A stretch of 64,000 bases of DNA from the NCBI RefSeq assembly GCF_028736925.1, contig NZ_JAQZAT010000007.1:62001-126000 (forward strand). Direction: 5' to 3'. The notes beneath the pieces were generated by a model, which searched no databases, had not been told where the DNA came from, and worked only from the letters and a program-made list of their open reading frames with translations. This DNA is from Flavivirga sp. 57AJ16. Lineage in GTDB: Bacteria > Bacteroidota > Bacteroidia > Flavobacteriales > Flavobacteriaceae. The position numbers were made by a program, and so were the translations under genes. This document shows, in pieces, positions 1-8,408 of the stretch; position 1 is the first letter of the stretch; every line of letters starts with the position of its first letter.

Positions 1-438
1 ACTTCAAAACAACAGGTTAAATCCGTTTAGCTCACTATCATTTATTCTTATAATAGGAGTTCGTGAATCTTCGATTACTATTTCCTTTATATTTCAATAA
101 AAAACATAACCATAACTAGGCTATGCTTATGTTTTTTATCACATCTAAAGAAAATATAATTCAAATTTATTACCAATCATTTTAAAATTCATTTGGTATA
201 AGTAGTATTGCAAATGTATTTAGTAATCAAGATAGAAACTTTTCCAAACTTGCTGAATAGTAATGGTTCATCATGTTCACTAAAAATGAATTTAAGAATT
301 ATTGATATATTATGTAACTTATTTTGGTTGTTTTATGTCTTATGAGTTCTATATCAAGGTTGATCAATCAAAATGTTAACTTATGAAATCAAATTATTTA
401 CTGTTTAAAAAAACTATTATAATACTCTTTTAACTGAA
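1..438. other. non-coding left edge
   Basis: No convincing coding sequence is seen in this AT-rich stretch. It holds a long hairpin at 99-137, listed separately. The stretch around 40-80 resembles, in inverted orientation, sequence around 5350-5400, which suggests an old dispersed intergenic repeat. The left-hand neighbour gene is outside the window. Confidence 0.5.
99..137. terminator. bidirectional terminator-like hairpin
   Basis: AAAAAACATAA at 99-109 pairs with TTATGTTTTTT at 127-137, and there is further CATA/TATG pairing inside the loop. The A-run before and T-run after the stem would make it a terminator in either direction, probably for a gene beyond the left edge. Confidence 0.5.
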
Positions 439-597
439 TGTCCGTAATCATGCATAATGATATTTTTGTCATTCAGAATACTTCGACTACGCTCAGTACA
501 GGCTATAGTGAAGAATCTGTTAATAATCGATGAGATCCCTCGTCGCCTCGGGATGACAAAAACAATATATTTTTAGGTTTATGACAAATTACGGACA
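439..597. repeat. MITE-like palindromic intergenic element
   Basis: A 159-bp element is bounded by a 10-bp inverted repeat, TGTCCGTAAT at 439-448 and ATTACGGACA at 588-597. A nested inverted repeat lies inside it (TTTTTGTCAT near 464, ATGACAAAAA near 553). The inside is GC-richer than its surroundings and has two blocks: one starting CTTCGACTACGC at 481, and one containing GATCCCTCG/CTCGGGATGAC at 533-557. No transposase is encoded. It directly abuts the serine-hydrolase remnant at 598, so insertion or rearrangement probably broke that gene. A diverged copy of its left half occurs inside mnmE at 9640-9690. Confidence 0.65.
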
Positions 598-742
598 ATC
601 AAACTCTTTTATTATTGATAATGTATTTTACTTAAAAGTGGTCGATGCACAATTAGCTTTTAATAAGAATGACAAGGGAGAGGTAGCTGGTGTCACGCTT
701 TTGCAAGGCGGACGAGAAGTAACAGGCAAAAGAATAGAATAA
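598..742 (+). pseudogene. C-terminal remnant of a serine hydrolase (beta-lactamase/DUF3471 type)
   Basis: About 48 codons remain, ending at a TAA at 740-742. The frame reads FYLKVVDAQLAF, then NDKGEVAGVTLLQGGRE and a GKRIE end. From family knowledge this closely resembles the extreme C-terminus of Bacteroidota serine hydrolases of the beta-lactamase class C type with a DUF3471 tail (a KVVDAQ-F-KD-KGEV-LTLHQGGRE pattern). No catalytic domain is present upstream; the frame instead runs into the palindromic element ending at 597. It is a dead gene fragment. Confidence 0.6.
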
Positions 743-806
743 TAGAACAATTTTAGGAATTTATAATGCTGTTTTAGCATCATAAGATGCCCGCGCAAGT
801 TGGCAT

Positions 807-1442
807 TTAAACAAAACCATTAATCAATTTTACATTAACCTCATGAATACCATCAAAAGGAATTATATTTATATCGTTCCCAAATAATTCAATGGCCCTT
901 TCAGTTTCAACTTCTATACGTTCTTTGTTTAAATAGGCATCATTGGTTCCATAGACTAGCGATACTTTAGCCTTTAAAAATTTTAAATCATCTGCAACCA
1001 ACTCTTTTGGAATACCACCGGAGTGCAGCACCAATTGGCTGCATTGTAATTTTCTTTTAGCGATATAACGTGTAGCAATACTCACGCCTTGCGAATATCC
1101 TAAAACGATTAGTTTCTTATCCTTTGGAATATTTTCAGCTTTTAAAACGGCATCTAAGTAACGCAGCACATTTTCGGTTTCTGCTAAGGTGTTTTCTTTG
1201 GTCAACCAACTAGCACCAACATGTTTAAACTGCGGATGTAAATAGTATTTGCTGCTTGCTTGTGGCGCAATAATATAGTTTTCTTTAGCATTTAGCTCTT
1301 TAAAATATTTTAAAAAATAACGACTTAAATAGCCCATACCATGACATACCAACCAAACATGCTCTGTTTCATCAGTTAGTATATTTAAAGTAGAATAGGT
1401 ATTTGTAGTTTGATATGATATTTCTTTTTCGCTAGAATTCAT
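807..1442 (-). CDS. alpha/beta hydrolase, carboxylesterase/phospholipase type
   Basis: This is a 211-residue cytosolic esterase-like protein with no signal peptide. The nucleophile elbow GYSQG is at residues 115-119, the probable catalytic Asp is in GTNDAYL (Asp168), and the His is in GIHEVN (His200). An HGMGY motif near residue 34 would form the oxyanion hole. These features match the Abhydrolase_2 family, which cleaves small carboxylic or thioesters. It is divergent from the thioesterase-menF-menD group with 74 bp between start codons. Genomic association with menaquinone genes is suggestive, but a role in that pathway is not shown. The natural substrate is unknown. Confidence 0.75.
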   Translation of the reverse strand: MNSSEKEISYQTTNTYSTLNILTDETEHVWLVCHGMGYLSRYFLKYFKELNAKENYIIAPQASSKYYLHPQFKHVGASWLTKENTLAETENVLRYLDAVLKAENIPKDKKLIVLGYSQGVSIATRYIAKRKLQCSQLVLHSGGIPKELVADDLKFLKAKVSLVYGTNDAYLNKERIEVETERAIELFGNDINIIPFDGIHEVNVKLINGFV

Positions 1443-1459
1443 TTATTAAACTGGTTTTG

Positions 1460-1467
1460 TATTTTTG
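1460..1467 (+). promoter_or_regulatory. candidate -7 element of the thioesterase-menF promoter
   Basis: TATTTTTG matches the Bacteroidota -7 consensus TAnnTTTG and lies about 50 bp before the ATG at 1517, just outside the divergent esterase start. No clear -33 TTTG is seen, so confidence is modest. Confidence 0.35.
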
Positions 1468-1516
1468 TTTCAGATATTGGACTCGTTTGTACGAGTTCTT
1501 AAAAATAAATTATTCT

Positions 1517-1945
1517 ATGCAATTATCTAAGGAAAAAGTTTTGGCTCGAGCTAATGCTGCTTGTAAAAATACTTTAATGGAAACCTTGAATATTGAAGTT
1601 GTAGATTTTGGGGAAAACTATTTAGTAGCTAGAATGCCCGTGACTTCTAGAGTACATCAACCTGATGGCGTATTGCATGGTGGTGCGACAGCTGCTCTAG
1701 CTGAAAGTGTTGGTAGTTTTGCATCACATATTTTTATTGATACTGAAAAATTCTTTGTGAGGGGCATAGAGATCACAGCGAATCATTTAAAAAGCATAAA
1801 AGAAGGGTTTGTGTATGCCAAAGCGACCTTTTTGCATAAAGGTAGAACGACGCAATTATTGGATATACGGGTTACGGATGAAGCTGATAATTTAATTTCA
1901 ATTTGTAAATTATCCACTATTGCTTTACCAAAAAAAGATCGTTAA
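1517..1945 (+). CDS. hotdog-fold PaaI-type thioesterase, probable DHNA-CoA hydrolase
   Basis: This 142-residue hotdog protein carries HQPDGVLHGGATAALAES at about residues 47-64, the classic PaaI/4HBT signature with the HGG loop and acidic catalytic position. The ATG at 1517 is used because the longer frame only extends to a TTG upstream and lies in probable promoter DNA. It overlaps menF by one base (TAATG), so the two are translationally coupled. In the menaquinone pathway 1,4-dihydroxy-2-naphthoyl-CoA must be hydrolysed, and this family does that in several bacteria. Placement beside menF and menD makes this role likely, but it is inferred from context. Confidence 0.75.
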   Translation: MQLSKEKVLARANAACKNTLMETLNIEVVDFGENYLVARMPVTSRVHQPDGVLHGGATAALAESVGSFASHIFIDTEKFFVRGIEITANHLKSIKEGFVYAKATFLHKGRTTQLLDIRVTDEADNLISICKLSTIALPKKDR

Positions 1946-3063
1946 TGACGCTGGACTTTTTTAAACGTATTGAAACCCAATACAAGAGCAAATTGCCTTT
2001 TGTAGCTTACAGAAAGCCAAATGAGACTCGGGTAAACGGTTTATTGCAACAAACTAGTGATTTATATTTTACAAGCGATTTCACGGAAAAAGGTTTTGTG
2101 TTTTCTCCATTTGATGATACTGAAAAAACAGTTTTAATACCTTTTGGGAATTCAGAAAACATTCAAGTGGATTTTGTTTCAGAAGATCATGGAACGTCTG
2201 TAAAAGAAAAGAGATTCGAAATTATTGAAAACCTTAGTGAAAAGCAGCAGCACCTCAATCTAATTAAAAAGGGAATTGCAGCTATATCTGATAATGAATT
2301 TAAAAAAGTAGTGCTTTCCAGACAGGAATCAATTAGCATTTCAGAACCTGATCCTGTAGCTGTTTTTAAAAACCTATTAGCTTATAAGTCGGCATTTGTA
2401 TACTGTTGGTACCATCCAAAAGTAGGGATGTGGCTAGGAGCTACGCCAGAAACACTCATAAAAATTGAAGGTAGCAGGTTTTCAATTATGGCATTGGCAG
2501 GAACACAAGATTACAAAGGAACTCTAGATGTGCTTTGGCAAGATAAAGAAAAACAAGAGCAACAATTCGTTACCGATTTTATAATAGATAATTTAAGATC
2601 TTCAGTTGAGAGGTTTAAAGTGTCTGATGTAGAGACGGTAAAAGCAGGTAATTTGTTACATTTAAAAACGATGATTTCTGCGCAGTTGAAATCGGAATCA
2701 AATTTAAAAAAAGTTATTTCCTTATTACACCCAACACCTGCAGTTTGTGGTTTGCCCAAGCCAAGTGCCAAGCAGTTTATTTTAGATAATGAACATTATC
2801 ACAGAGCATTTTACACGGGTTTTTTAGGGGAGTTGAACATGGTAACCCAAAGGCAGTCCAGATCTGCAAAACGCAATATTGAAAACAGGGCTTACACCAC
2901 AAATAAAAAAAGTACACGATTGTATGTAAACTTAAGATGCATGCAGCTAAAGGAAGCAAAAGCGATTATTTATGTTGGTGGTGGTATTACAAAATATTCC
3001 GATCCAGAAAGAGAATGGGAGGAAACCGTATCTAAATCTTTAGTAATTAAAAACGTTTTGTAG
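1945..3063 (+). CDS. menF: isochorismate synthase
   Basis: At 372 residues this is a chorismate-binding-family enzyme that converts chorismate to isochorismate, the first committed step of menaquinone synthesis. Visible family motifs are GATPETL (about 172), FSIMALAGTQ (about 184), HPTPAVCGLP (about 265), FLGELN (about 297), LYVNLRCMQL (about 330) and YVGGGIT (about 347), followed by the metal-binding EREWEETV near the C-terminus. The stretch between GELN and LYVNL is rich in Arg and Asn, as in other flavobacterial copies. Start and stop overlap the upstream thioesterase by one base, and menD follows after 47 bp. Confidence 0.9.
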   Translation: MTLDFFKRIETQYKSKLPFVAYRKPNETRVNGLLQQTSDLYFTSDFTEKGFVFSPFDDTEKTVLIPFGNSENIQVDFVSEDHGTSVKEKRFEIIENLSEKQQHLNLIKKGIAAISDNEFKKVVLSRQESISISEPDPVAVFKNLLAYKSAFVYCWYHPKVGMWLGATPETLIKIEGSRFSIMALAGTQDYKGTLDVLWQDKEKQEQQFVTDFIIDNLRSSVERFKVSDVETVKAGNLLHLKTMISAQLKSESNLKKVISLLHPTPAVCGLPKPSAKQFILDNEHYHRAFYTGFLGELNMVTQRQSRSAKRNIENRAYTTNKKSTRLYVNLRCMQLKEAKAIIYVGGGITKYSDPEREWEETVSKSLVIKNVL

Positions 3064-3085
3064 TTAGGTATTTGTACCTATTTCT

Positions 3086-3093
3086 TATTTTTG
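3086..3093 (+). promoter_or_regulatory. candidate -7 element upstream of menD
   Basis: TATTTTTG fits TAnnTTTG and ends 17 bp before the menD ATG at 3111. A TTTG lies at 3071-3074 but is closer than the usual -33 spacing. menD may therefore have its own promoter besides read-through from menF. Confidence 0.35.
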
Positions 3094-3110
3094 TGCTAGA
3101 TTATTACCAC

Positions 3111-4877
3111 ATGATTTATCCAAAAATCCCACTAGCACAAACCGTTGTACAGTTATGTAAAGCGAAAGGTATCAAACATATTGTTATTTCTCCTGGTAGT
3201 AGAAATGCACCACTAACCATTGGTTTTTCTAATGACGATTATTTTAAATGTTATAGTATTGTAGATGAACGTTGTGCTGCTTTTTTTGCTTTAGGAATTG
3301 CACAACAGCTACAAGAGCCAACAGCCGTTGTTTGTACCTCAGGAAGCGCCCTGTTAAACTATTACCCGGCCGTTGCTGAAGCATTTTATAGTGATATTCC
3401 TTTAGTCGTGCTATCTGCAGACAGGCCAAAGCATTTAATTGGGATAGGAGATGGCCAAACCATTAATCAGAAAAATGTATTTGAAAATCATGTGCTGTAC
3501 TCATCAAACTTAAAACTTGATTTAAAAGAAGACGAAATTGATATAGAAGAAGCCTTGCCTGTTTTTAAAAGTATGGAGAATAAGGTTGAAACCTTATCGG
3601 GGCTAAAAAAAACCATTCAGGAATATAATGAAGAAGAGATCGATAAGGCTATAAATATAGCGCTTCTTAAAAATGGGCCTGTGCATATTAACGTTCCGTT
3701 TGATGAACCGTTGTATACTATGGTTAATGAATTATCTGTAAAGCCCAAGGCCATCGGTCCAGAAAACAAACCGTTGGAGATTGATGATTACATTTTGGGT
3801 GACTGTATAAAAAACTGGAACGCTGCTTCGAAAAAAATAGTTCTTGTTGGCGTGAATCAACCTAATCAAATAGAGCAACGGTGGTTAGATAATTTAGCTG
3901 CAGATGATAGTGTGATTGTATTTACCGAAACAACATCAAATTTGCATCATGATGCCTTTTTTCCGAGTATAGATAAGCTAATAGCACCTTTAAGGAGCGA
4001 GGATTTTAGAAAGTTACAGCCAGATATTTTGCTCACATTTGGAGGTTTGATCGTTTCAAAAAAAGTAAAAGCCTTTTTAAGAGCGTATAGTCCGAAGCAA
4101 CATTGGCACATAGATTTAAACAAGGCAAATAATACATTCTTTAGTTTAAGTCATTTTGTGAAGACCACACCAAATTATTTCTTTTCTAAATTTTTGCCTC
4201 AGACCAGGTTAGTTAAAAGTGATTATAATTCATATTGGAGCCATATAAAAGCATCAAGACTTGTTAAGCATAATGATTATTTGAATAACATAGGTTTTAG
4301 TGATTTAAAAGCTTTTGATATTATATTGAGTTCAATACCGGATAGTACTATTTTACAATTGGGTAACAGTTCTACAGTACGCTACGCACAATTATTCGAT
4401 CTAAATAAAACGTTAGACGTATTTTGTAATCGTGGCACCAGTGGTATTGATGGTTGTACAGCTACGGCCATTGGCTGTGCTGTTGCTAATAAAAAACAAA
4501 CGACTTTAATAACAGGTGATTTAAGTTTTATATACGATAGCAATGCGTTATGGAATAATTATATTCCAGATAATTTTAGAATCATTGTTATTAATAATCA
4601 AGGAGGTGGTATTTTTAGGATTCTTCCAGGTCATAAAAACACCGAAAATTTTGATACTTATTTTGAAACAAATCATCATTTAACAGCAGAACATCTGTGC
4701 CATATGTATGGTTTTAAATATAAATCTGTTTCAGATGAAAAGGCATTGAAATCATCATTACATTCATTTTATCGAGAAGGAAATCAGCCTAAATTATTAG
4801 AGATTTTTACACCAAAGAACCTTAATGATGAAGTGCTTTTAAACTATTTTAATTTTATTGGTGAGAATAATGTGTAA
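3111..4877 (+). CDS. menD: 2-succinyl-5-enolpyruvyl-6-hydroxy-3-cyclohexene-1-carboxylate synthase
   Basis: This 588-residue thiamine-diphosphate enzyme adds the succinyl-semialdehyde unit from 2-oxoglutarate to isochorismate. N-terminal motifs are HIVISPGSRNAPL (about 22-34), VDERCAAFFALG (about 53) and CTSGSALLNYYPAV (about 75-88). The ThDP/Mg motif begins GDLSFIYDSNALW near residue 470, and NNQGGGIF follows. The ATG at 3111 is preferred because the frame upstream reaches only a TTG and would include promoter sequence. Length is normal for the family. The rest of the pathway (menA, menB, menC, menE) is not in the window. Confidence 0.93.
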   Translation: MIYPKIPLAQTVVQLCKAKGIKHIVISPGSRNAPLTIGFSNDDYFKCYSIVDERCAAFFALGIAQQLQEPTAVVCTSGSALLNYYPAVAEAFYSDIPLVVLSADRPKHLIGIGDGQTINQKNVFENHVLYSSNLKLDLKEDEIDIEEALPVFKSMENKVETLSGLKKTIQEYNEEEIDKAINIALLKNGPVHINVPFDEPLYTMVNELSVKPKAIGPENKPLEIDDYILGDCIKNWNAASKKIVLVGVNQPNQIEQRWLDNLAADDSVIVFTETTSNLHHDAFFPSIDKLIAPLRSEDFRKLQPDILLTFGGLIVSKKVKAFLRAYSPKQHWHIDLNKANNTFFSLSHFVKTTPNYFFSKFLPQTRLVKSDYNSYWSHIKASRLVKHNDYLNNIGFSDLKAFDIILSSIPDSTILQLGNSSTVRYAQLFDLNKTLDVFCNRGTSGIDGCTATAIGCAVANKKQTTLITGDLSFIYDSNALWNNYIPDNFRIIVINNQGGGIFRILPGHKNTENFDTYFETNHHLTAEHLCHMYGFKYKSVSDEKALKSSLHSFYREGNQPKLLEIFTPKNLNDEVLLNYFNFIGENNV

Positions 4878-4962
4878 CATTCTCTCATGCTTTGAGTCTA
4901 AATAATAGGTATCTTTAACAGGTATCAATACAAGTATTTTAAAACACACAAAACACATTATT

Positions 4963-5301
4963 ATGAGTAAAAGAGATGAGCTTATTGCAAAGTATACCGC
5001 AGATTTAAAAGACAAATTCGGGGTTCATGTAGATATGGATTTATTGACCAAAGTGACCATAGGCTGTGGTCCATCAATTTACAATGCAGATTCTGCAACA
5101 GTTTCTGGTTCTGATGAGTCTGAACTTGCCACGGTAAAAAATAATTTTTTAATTAAAAAACTGGGCTTGAATGACAGTGCCGATTTAGATAAAGTCATTG
5201 CAGATGTGATGGATAAGTATGGTCAATCCAACCGTAATAAATATAGGGTAGTTGTGTATTATTTATTAACCAAGCATTTTAAAAAAGAATCTGTTTATTA
5301 G
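4963..5301 (+). CDS. DUF2853 family protein
   Basis: A 112-residue soluble, charged, helix-rich protein that I recognise as the DUF2853 family, whose function is unknown. It begins SKRDELIAKYTADLKDK and has IGCGPSIYNADS in the middle, a pattern common to the family. It has no signal peptide or membrane segment. It sits 85 bp behind menD in the same direction, a neighbourhood seen in other flavobacteria as far as I recall. It could be co-transcribed with menD, but no promoter or terminator separates them clearly. Confidence 0.75.
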   Translation: MSKRDELIAKYTADLKDKFGVHVDMDLLTKVTIGCGPSIYNADSATVSGSDESELATVKNNFLIKKLGLNDSADLDKVIADVMDKYGQSNRNKYRVVVYYLLTKHFKKESVY

Positions 5302-5497
5302 TAAGATCTTTTATAGAACTTATTTTGATTTTTTGTTTTTAACCGAAATCGAAGGTTCATGAACTCCGATTTATGATAATAAGAGTTAAGTGAACTAAAA
5401 TGAGCTAAAATTTGTTCAGATAGGACGCTTTTTGAAAGTCATAGTATCGATATGAATAAGAAAAGTAACGAAATATGAACGAATTTAAACCATTCCT

Positions 5498-5867
5498 ACC
5501 TGTCAGAGCTACGGTGTACCCATATCTTTTTTAAGTTATTTTTTCTTATCTGCTTTATGGAATTTAATTGATATAAACTACGATTGCAAACTAAACCCTG
5601 AGCCTCAAACGATAGTTAAGACACGAATTGCACAAATTTACACGAATAGAGTCTCTTGTGGTTGAGGTCTATATCCAACATAAACGCAAATCAGACTTTC
5701 AGTCTGATTTAAGCCATACAGGCTTGAAACCTATCAAACCTTTGGCTTGGTAGACTCGTCGATAAGGAAAATTCTTGAAATTAATAGGTGCCTTTTTATG
5801 TCGCATTATTTTTTAAATATGTCTATTCATTAATATTTGTGGGTACACGTAGTTGCCTGGGGCAGGT
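5498..5867. repeat. possible 370-bp element with imperfect terminal inverted repeats
   Basis: ACCTG...CTACGGTGTACCCA at 5498-5522 is matched in inverted orientation by TGGGTACACGTAG...CAGGT at 5840-5867 (about 13 of 14 core bases, one deleted). Between them are the 5688-5710 hairpin and repeat-like debris but no open frame, which is the structure of a non-autonomous (MITE-like) element. Confidence 0.4.
5688..5710. repeat. perfect 9-bp hairpin
   Basis: AAATCAGAC at 5688-5696 and GTCTGATTT at 5702-5710 form a perfect stem with a 5-base loop. There is no T-run after it, so it is more likely part of a palindromic intergenic repeat than a terminator. Confidence 0.5.
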
Positions 5868-5942
5868 TTTAGGAAACAGAAAAAGTCGAGATGAGTTCAT
5901 ATAAATATTAAAAAACATGACAATTGTTGTAGTGTTTTTTTG

Positions 5943-5974
5943 CCCTGGACCAAGTTCAGGGTTTTGTTTTTTTT
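5943..5974 (+). terminator. intrinsic terminator-like hairpin
   Basis: CCCTGGA at 5943-5949 pairs with TTCAGGG at 5955-5961 (one G-T pair), followed by a T-rich run to 5974. It could end transcripts from the DUF2853 side before the cvfB promoter. Confidence 0.55.
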
Positions 5975-6000
5975 AATACTTATCTTATTCATATAAATAG

Positions 6001-6030
6001 TTTGGACTCAGTCTAATATTATTACCTTTG
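6001..6030 (+). promoter_or_regulatory. cvfB promoter (-33 TTTG, -7 TACCTTTG)
   Basis: TTTG at 6001-6004 and TACCTTTG at 6023-6030 are 18 bp apart, close to the Bacteroidota consensus. The ATG at 6035 begins only 5 bp after the -7 box, so the transcript may be almost leaderless. Confidence 0.55.
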
Positions 6031-6034
6031 CTGC

Positions 6035-6865
6035 ATGATACATTTAGGACAGATAAATACATTAGAGATACTTCGTGAAACAGATCATGGGGTGTATTTA
6101 ATTGACGATGAAGATAATGAAGTGTTGTTACCAAATAGGTATGTGCCAGAGGCTTTTAAAATTTGGGACAAATTAGAGGTTTTTGTGTATTTGGATAATG
6201 AAGAGCGCCCGGTCGCTACTACAGACATGCCTTATATTAAACGTGATGATTTTGCCTTATTACGTTGTAATCAAGTAACAGATTATGGTGCATTTTTAGA
6301 TTGGGGGCTAGTTAAAGAACTATTTTGTCCGTTTAAAGAACAAGCTTTTAAGATGAAACCAGGAGGTTGGTACCTGGTTTATTGTTATCTGGACGAAAGA
6401 ACGAATAGGTTAGTAGCTTCAAGTAAAACGAATCGTTTTTTAGATAATAAAGATCTTACTGTAAAGGAATTTGATGAGGTTGATTTAATTGTATCGCATC
6501 CATCAGACATAGGAATGAATGTTATTGTAAATAAAACACATTCTGGGCTGATTTACAAGAATGCCATTTTTTCAGACCTTAGTATTGGTGATAAGTTAAA
6601 AGGTATCGTTAAGAAAATCCGTCCGGGAAATAAGCTGGATATTTCTTTGGGACAAATAGGATATAGGAATATTGAACCTAATGCAGAACGGATCATGAAT
6701 GAACTTCATGATAATAGTGGTTATTTAAATCTCACAGATAAATCGAGCCCAGAAGTTATAAAGGAAATGCTTCAAATGAGTAAGAAAAATTTCAAAAAGG
6801 CTGTTGGTACTTTATATAAACAACGCCAAATTGAAATTAAACCTGATGGTATTTATTTAGTTTAA
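6035..6865 (+). CDS. CvfB-like S1 RNA-binding protein
   Basis: This 276-residue protein has the CvfB/YitL architecture: S1-like beta-barrel segments at about residues 1-60, 70-130 (VTDYGAFLDWGL is a typical S1 start) and 145-205, then a C-terminal winged-helix segment of about 70 residues (EVIKEMLQMSKKNFKKAVGTLYKQR). Characterised family members bind RNA and influence expression of virulence or housekeeping genes, but the exact function here is unknown. It is a single-gene unit with its own promoter, and its 3' end overlaps the convergent gene that follows by 9 bp. Confidence 0.8.
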   Translation: MIHLGQINTLEILRETDHGVYLIDDEDNEVLLPNRYVPEAFKIWDKLEVFVYLDNEERPVATTDMPYIKRDDFALLRCNQVTDYGAFLDWGLVKELFCPFKEQAFKMKPGGWYLVYCYLDERTNRLVASSKTNRFLDNKDLTVKEFDEVDLIVSHPSDIGMNVIVNKTHSGLIYKNAIFSDLSIGDKLKGIVKKIRPGNKLDISLGQIGYRNIEPNAERIMNELHDNSGYLNLTDKSSPEVIKEMLQMSKKNFKKAVGTLYKQRQIEIKPDGIYLV

Positions 6866-7285
6866 TGTAGCTATAATTTGACTTTTAACTTTACTATAAA
6901 CACTATTAATAGCCTCATATAGCGTGTCATAATCAATCTTTTCGGAGATGCAGAAATTGTTTTCAATTTTAGCATTCATTTTGCTGGCAGGGTTGTGGCC
7001 CACAACACCATAAGCACATAAATTATTTGCTTGATTTCTAAATAGATCTGCATCCATAAGTTTTACGGAATATGAATATATTCTATTTGCAATGACTCCA
7101 AATGGTCTTGATTCTCCAAAATATGATTTGAATTCATCAAAAAAAGAGATAGCATTATTAATATCTATATGTACCCCTTCATTAAATTCAACAACGGCAA
7201 TGTGATTGAAAAAAAAGATAGTTCCTAGTTCTTTTTTTTTAACTTTTTGAATATGGTTAGAAATTTCAGACTCAATTATTTTCAT
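6857..7285 (-). CDS. conserved hypothetical protein, tandem paralogue A (STAS/SEC14-like?)
   Basis: This 142-residue soluble protein is clearly paralogous to the gene at 7891-8319: the blocks FNEGVHIDI, SRPFGVIANRI-SYSVKL-DADLF and VVGHN-ASKM are shared. A start at 7285 gives the same length and N-terminus (MKI-ES) as the paralogue; an ATG two codons upstream is possible. The middle PFGVIANR-SYSV and the FAVVG-like strand recall small STAS/SEC14-like proteins of flavobacteria, but I am not sure. The stop overlaps the convergent cvfB end by 9 bp. A 32-bp palindrome containing a probable -7 element lies about 113-144 bp upstream. Confidence 0.6.
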   Translation of the reverse strand: MKIIESEISNHIQKVKKKELGTIFFFNHIAVVEFNEGVHIDINNAISFFDEFKSYFGESRPFGVIANRIYSYSVKLMDADLFRNQANNLCAYGVVGHNPASKMNAKIENNFCISEKIDYDTLYEAINSVYSKVKSQIIATLN

Positions 7286-7397
7286 ACTCATTAATTTATG
7301 ATATGTTACTTTTTAAACTTTCATTGTTTTTGGTTGAAATTATAATAGTTTGATTGTTAATTGGTAAGCCTTTATTTGTTTTAAAATTTTTCAGCCT

Positions 7398-7429
7398 GCA
7401 AATATACTATGAATGCATAGTATATTTGC
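7398..7429 (-). promoter_or_regulatory. 14-bp-arm palindrome overlapping a -7 element
   Basis: GCAAATATACTATG at 7398-7411 and CATAGTATATTTGC at 7416-7429 are perfect inverted repeats around a 4-base centre. On the minus strand it contains TATATTTG (7406-7399), a TAnnTTTG match. It is therefore a candidate operator overlapping the promoter of paralogue A. Thirteen bases (7400-7412) recur upstream of paralogue B. Confidence 0.5.
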
Positions 7430-7890
7430 ATATACTTGATGTTTTTGTATAAATTTTAACCTTTTGTTAAATAGATTGATAACCTTCTTTGATTTTAATC
7501 TTAATATTGAGAAATATTTGTGTTTTACTTAAAAATGTTGAAGATGTTTTATAACACAATCATTATGGATTATGAAATATGTCCATGATTTAAAAGATTT
7601 CGAGAGCATTATATTCAAAAAACCTTTAAAACCTATGATATTTTTTAATAAATCTAGAAGATGTTTAATGATGCTTTAATCAAATAATTATTCTAATATT
7701 TTGCCATAAGCTCCTTAGTAATAGAGGTCAAAAAGGAACGAGCGAAACATGTAGTGAGCCTTTCGACTAGAGTTTATGCAGCGCAGCCGAAGTACTCAAG
7801 ATTTGAGCCTGTTTGCCAACTAGGTAGGAGTAGTTCGTTTCAAAAAATTCTTTTATTACCAAATAGAAATTAAGTCTTAATGGTATTTAT
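7430..7890. other. intergenic region between the tandem paralogues
   Basis: No gene was recognised. The stretch is AT-rich except for 7735-7830, which is GC-richer and contains CCTTTCGACTAGAG and GCAGCGCAGCCGAAGTACTC, a wording similar to the palindromic repeat family seen at 439-597. It may be a degraded repeat copy. Confidence 0.4.
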
Positions 7891-8319
7891 CTAGTGTAAA
7901 GAAAGTAAGATGTCATTTTTTACTTTACTGTAAATACTGTTCATGGCTTCGTGAATAGTATCATAATTAATTTTATTGGAACTACAGAATCTATTCTCAA
8001 TTTCAGCACTCATTTTGCTTGCTTTGTTGTGACCTACCACAGCATAATAGCATAGGTTTTTAATTTTCTTACTAAATAGGTCTGCATCCAATAACTTTAC
8101 AGAATAGGAGTTTATTCTGTTAGCGATGACACCAAATGGCCTAGAGTAACCAAAATAGCTTATTAGCTCATCAAAAAACTCAGATGAATTTTCTATATCA
8201 ATGTGAACACCTTCGTTAAATTCTATAACGGCTATGTGTTTAAAAAAGAATATGTTTCCTAATTCTTTTTCTACAGATTCTACAATATGGCTTGAGAAAT
8301 CAGATTCTGCAATTTTCAT
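7891..8319 (-). CDS. conserved hypothetical protein, tandem paralogue B (STAS/SEC14-like?)
   Basis: This 142-residue protein is the sister of the gene at 6857-7285 and lies 606 bp upstream of it on the same strand. Shared blocks include LGNIFFFKHIAVIEF, EGVHIDI, SRPFGVIANRI and VVGHNKASKM; they diverge mainly in the C-terminal third and in the loop after DADLF. No signal peptide, membrane helix or catalytic motif is visible. The conserved promoter-proximal motif at 8410-8422 suggests that both copies respond to the same signal. Function is unknown. Confidence 0.6.
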   Translation of the reverse strand: MKIAESDFSSHIVESVEKELGNIFFFKHIAVIEFNEGVHIDIENSSEFFDELISYFGYSRPFGVIANRINSYSVKLLDADLFSKKIKNLCYYAVVGHNKASKMSAEIENRFCSSNKINYDTIHEAMNSIYSKVKNDILLSLH

Positions 8320-8408
8320 ATACTATTATATACTTCTTTTAGGGTTGGGAGAATGAAGTTATAATTTCTGTTAATTTATATCACAACGATTATAAAAATG
8401 ACAGAACG

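Larger units (their letters stand above)
5302..6034. other. repeat-rich intergenic region
   Basis: No coding sequence was recognised in these 733 bp. The region holds several palindromic pieces (listed separately), fragments reading like worn-down dispersed repeats (CACGAATTGCACAAATTTACACG near 5622), a terminator-like hairpin at 5943-5974 and the cvfB promoter at 6001-6030. Confidence 0.5.
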
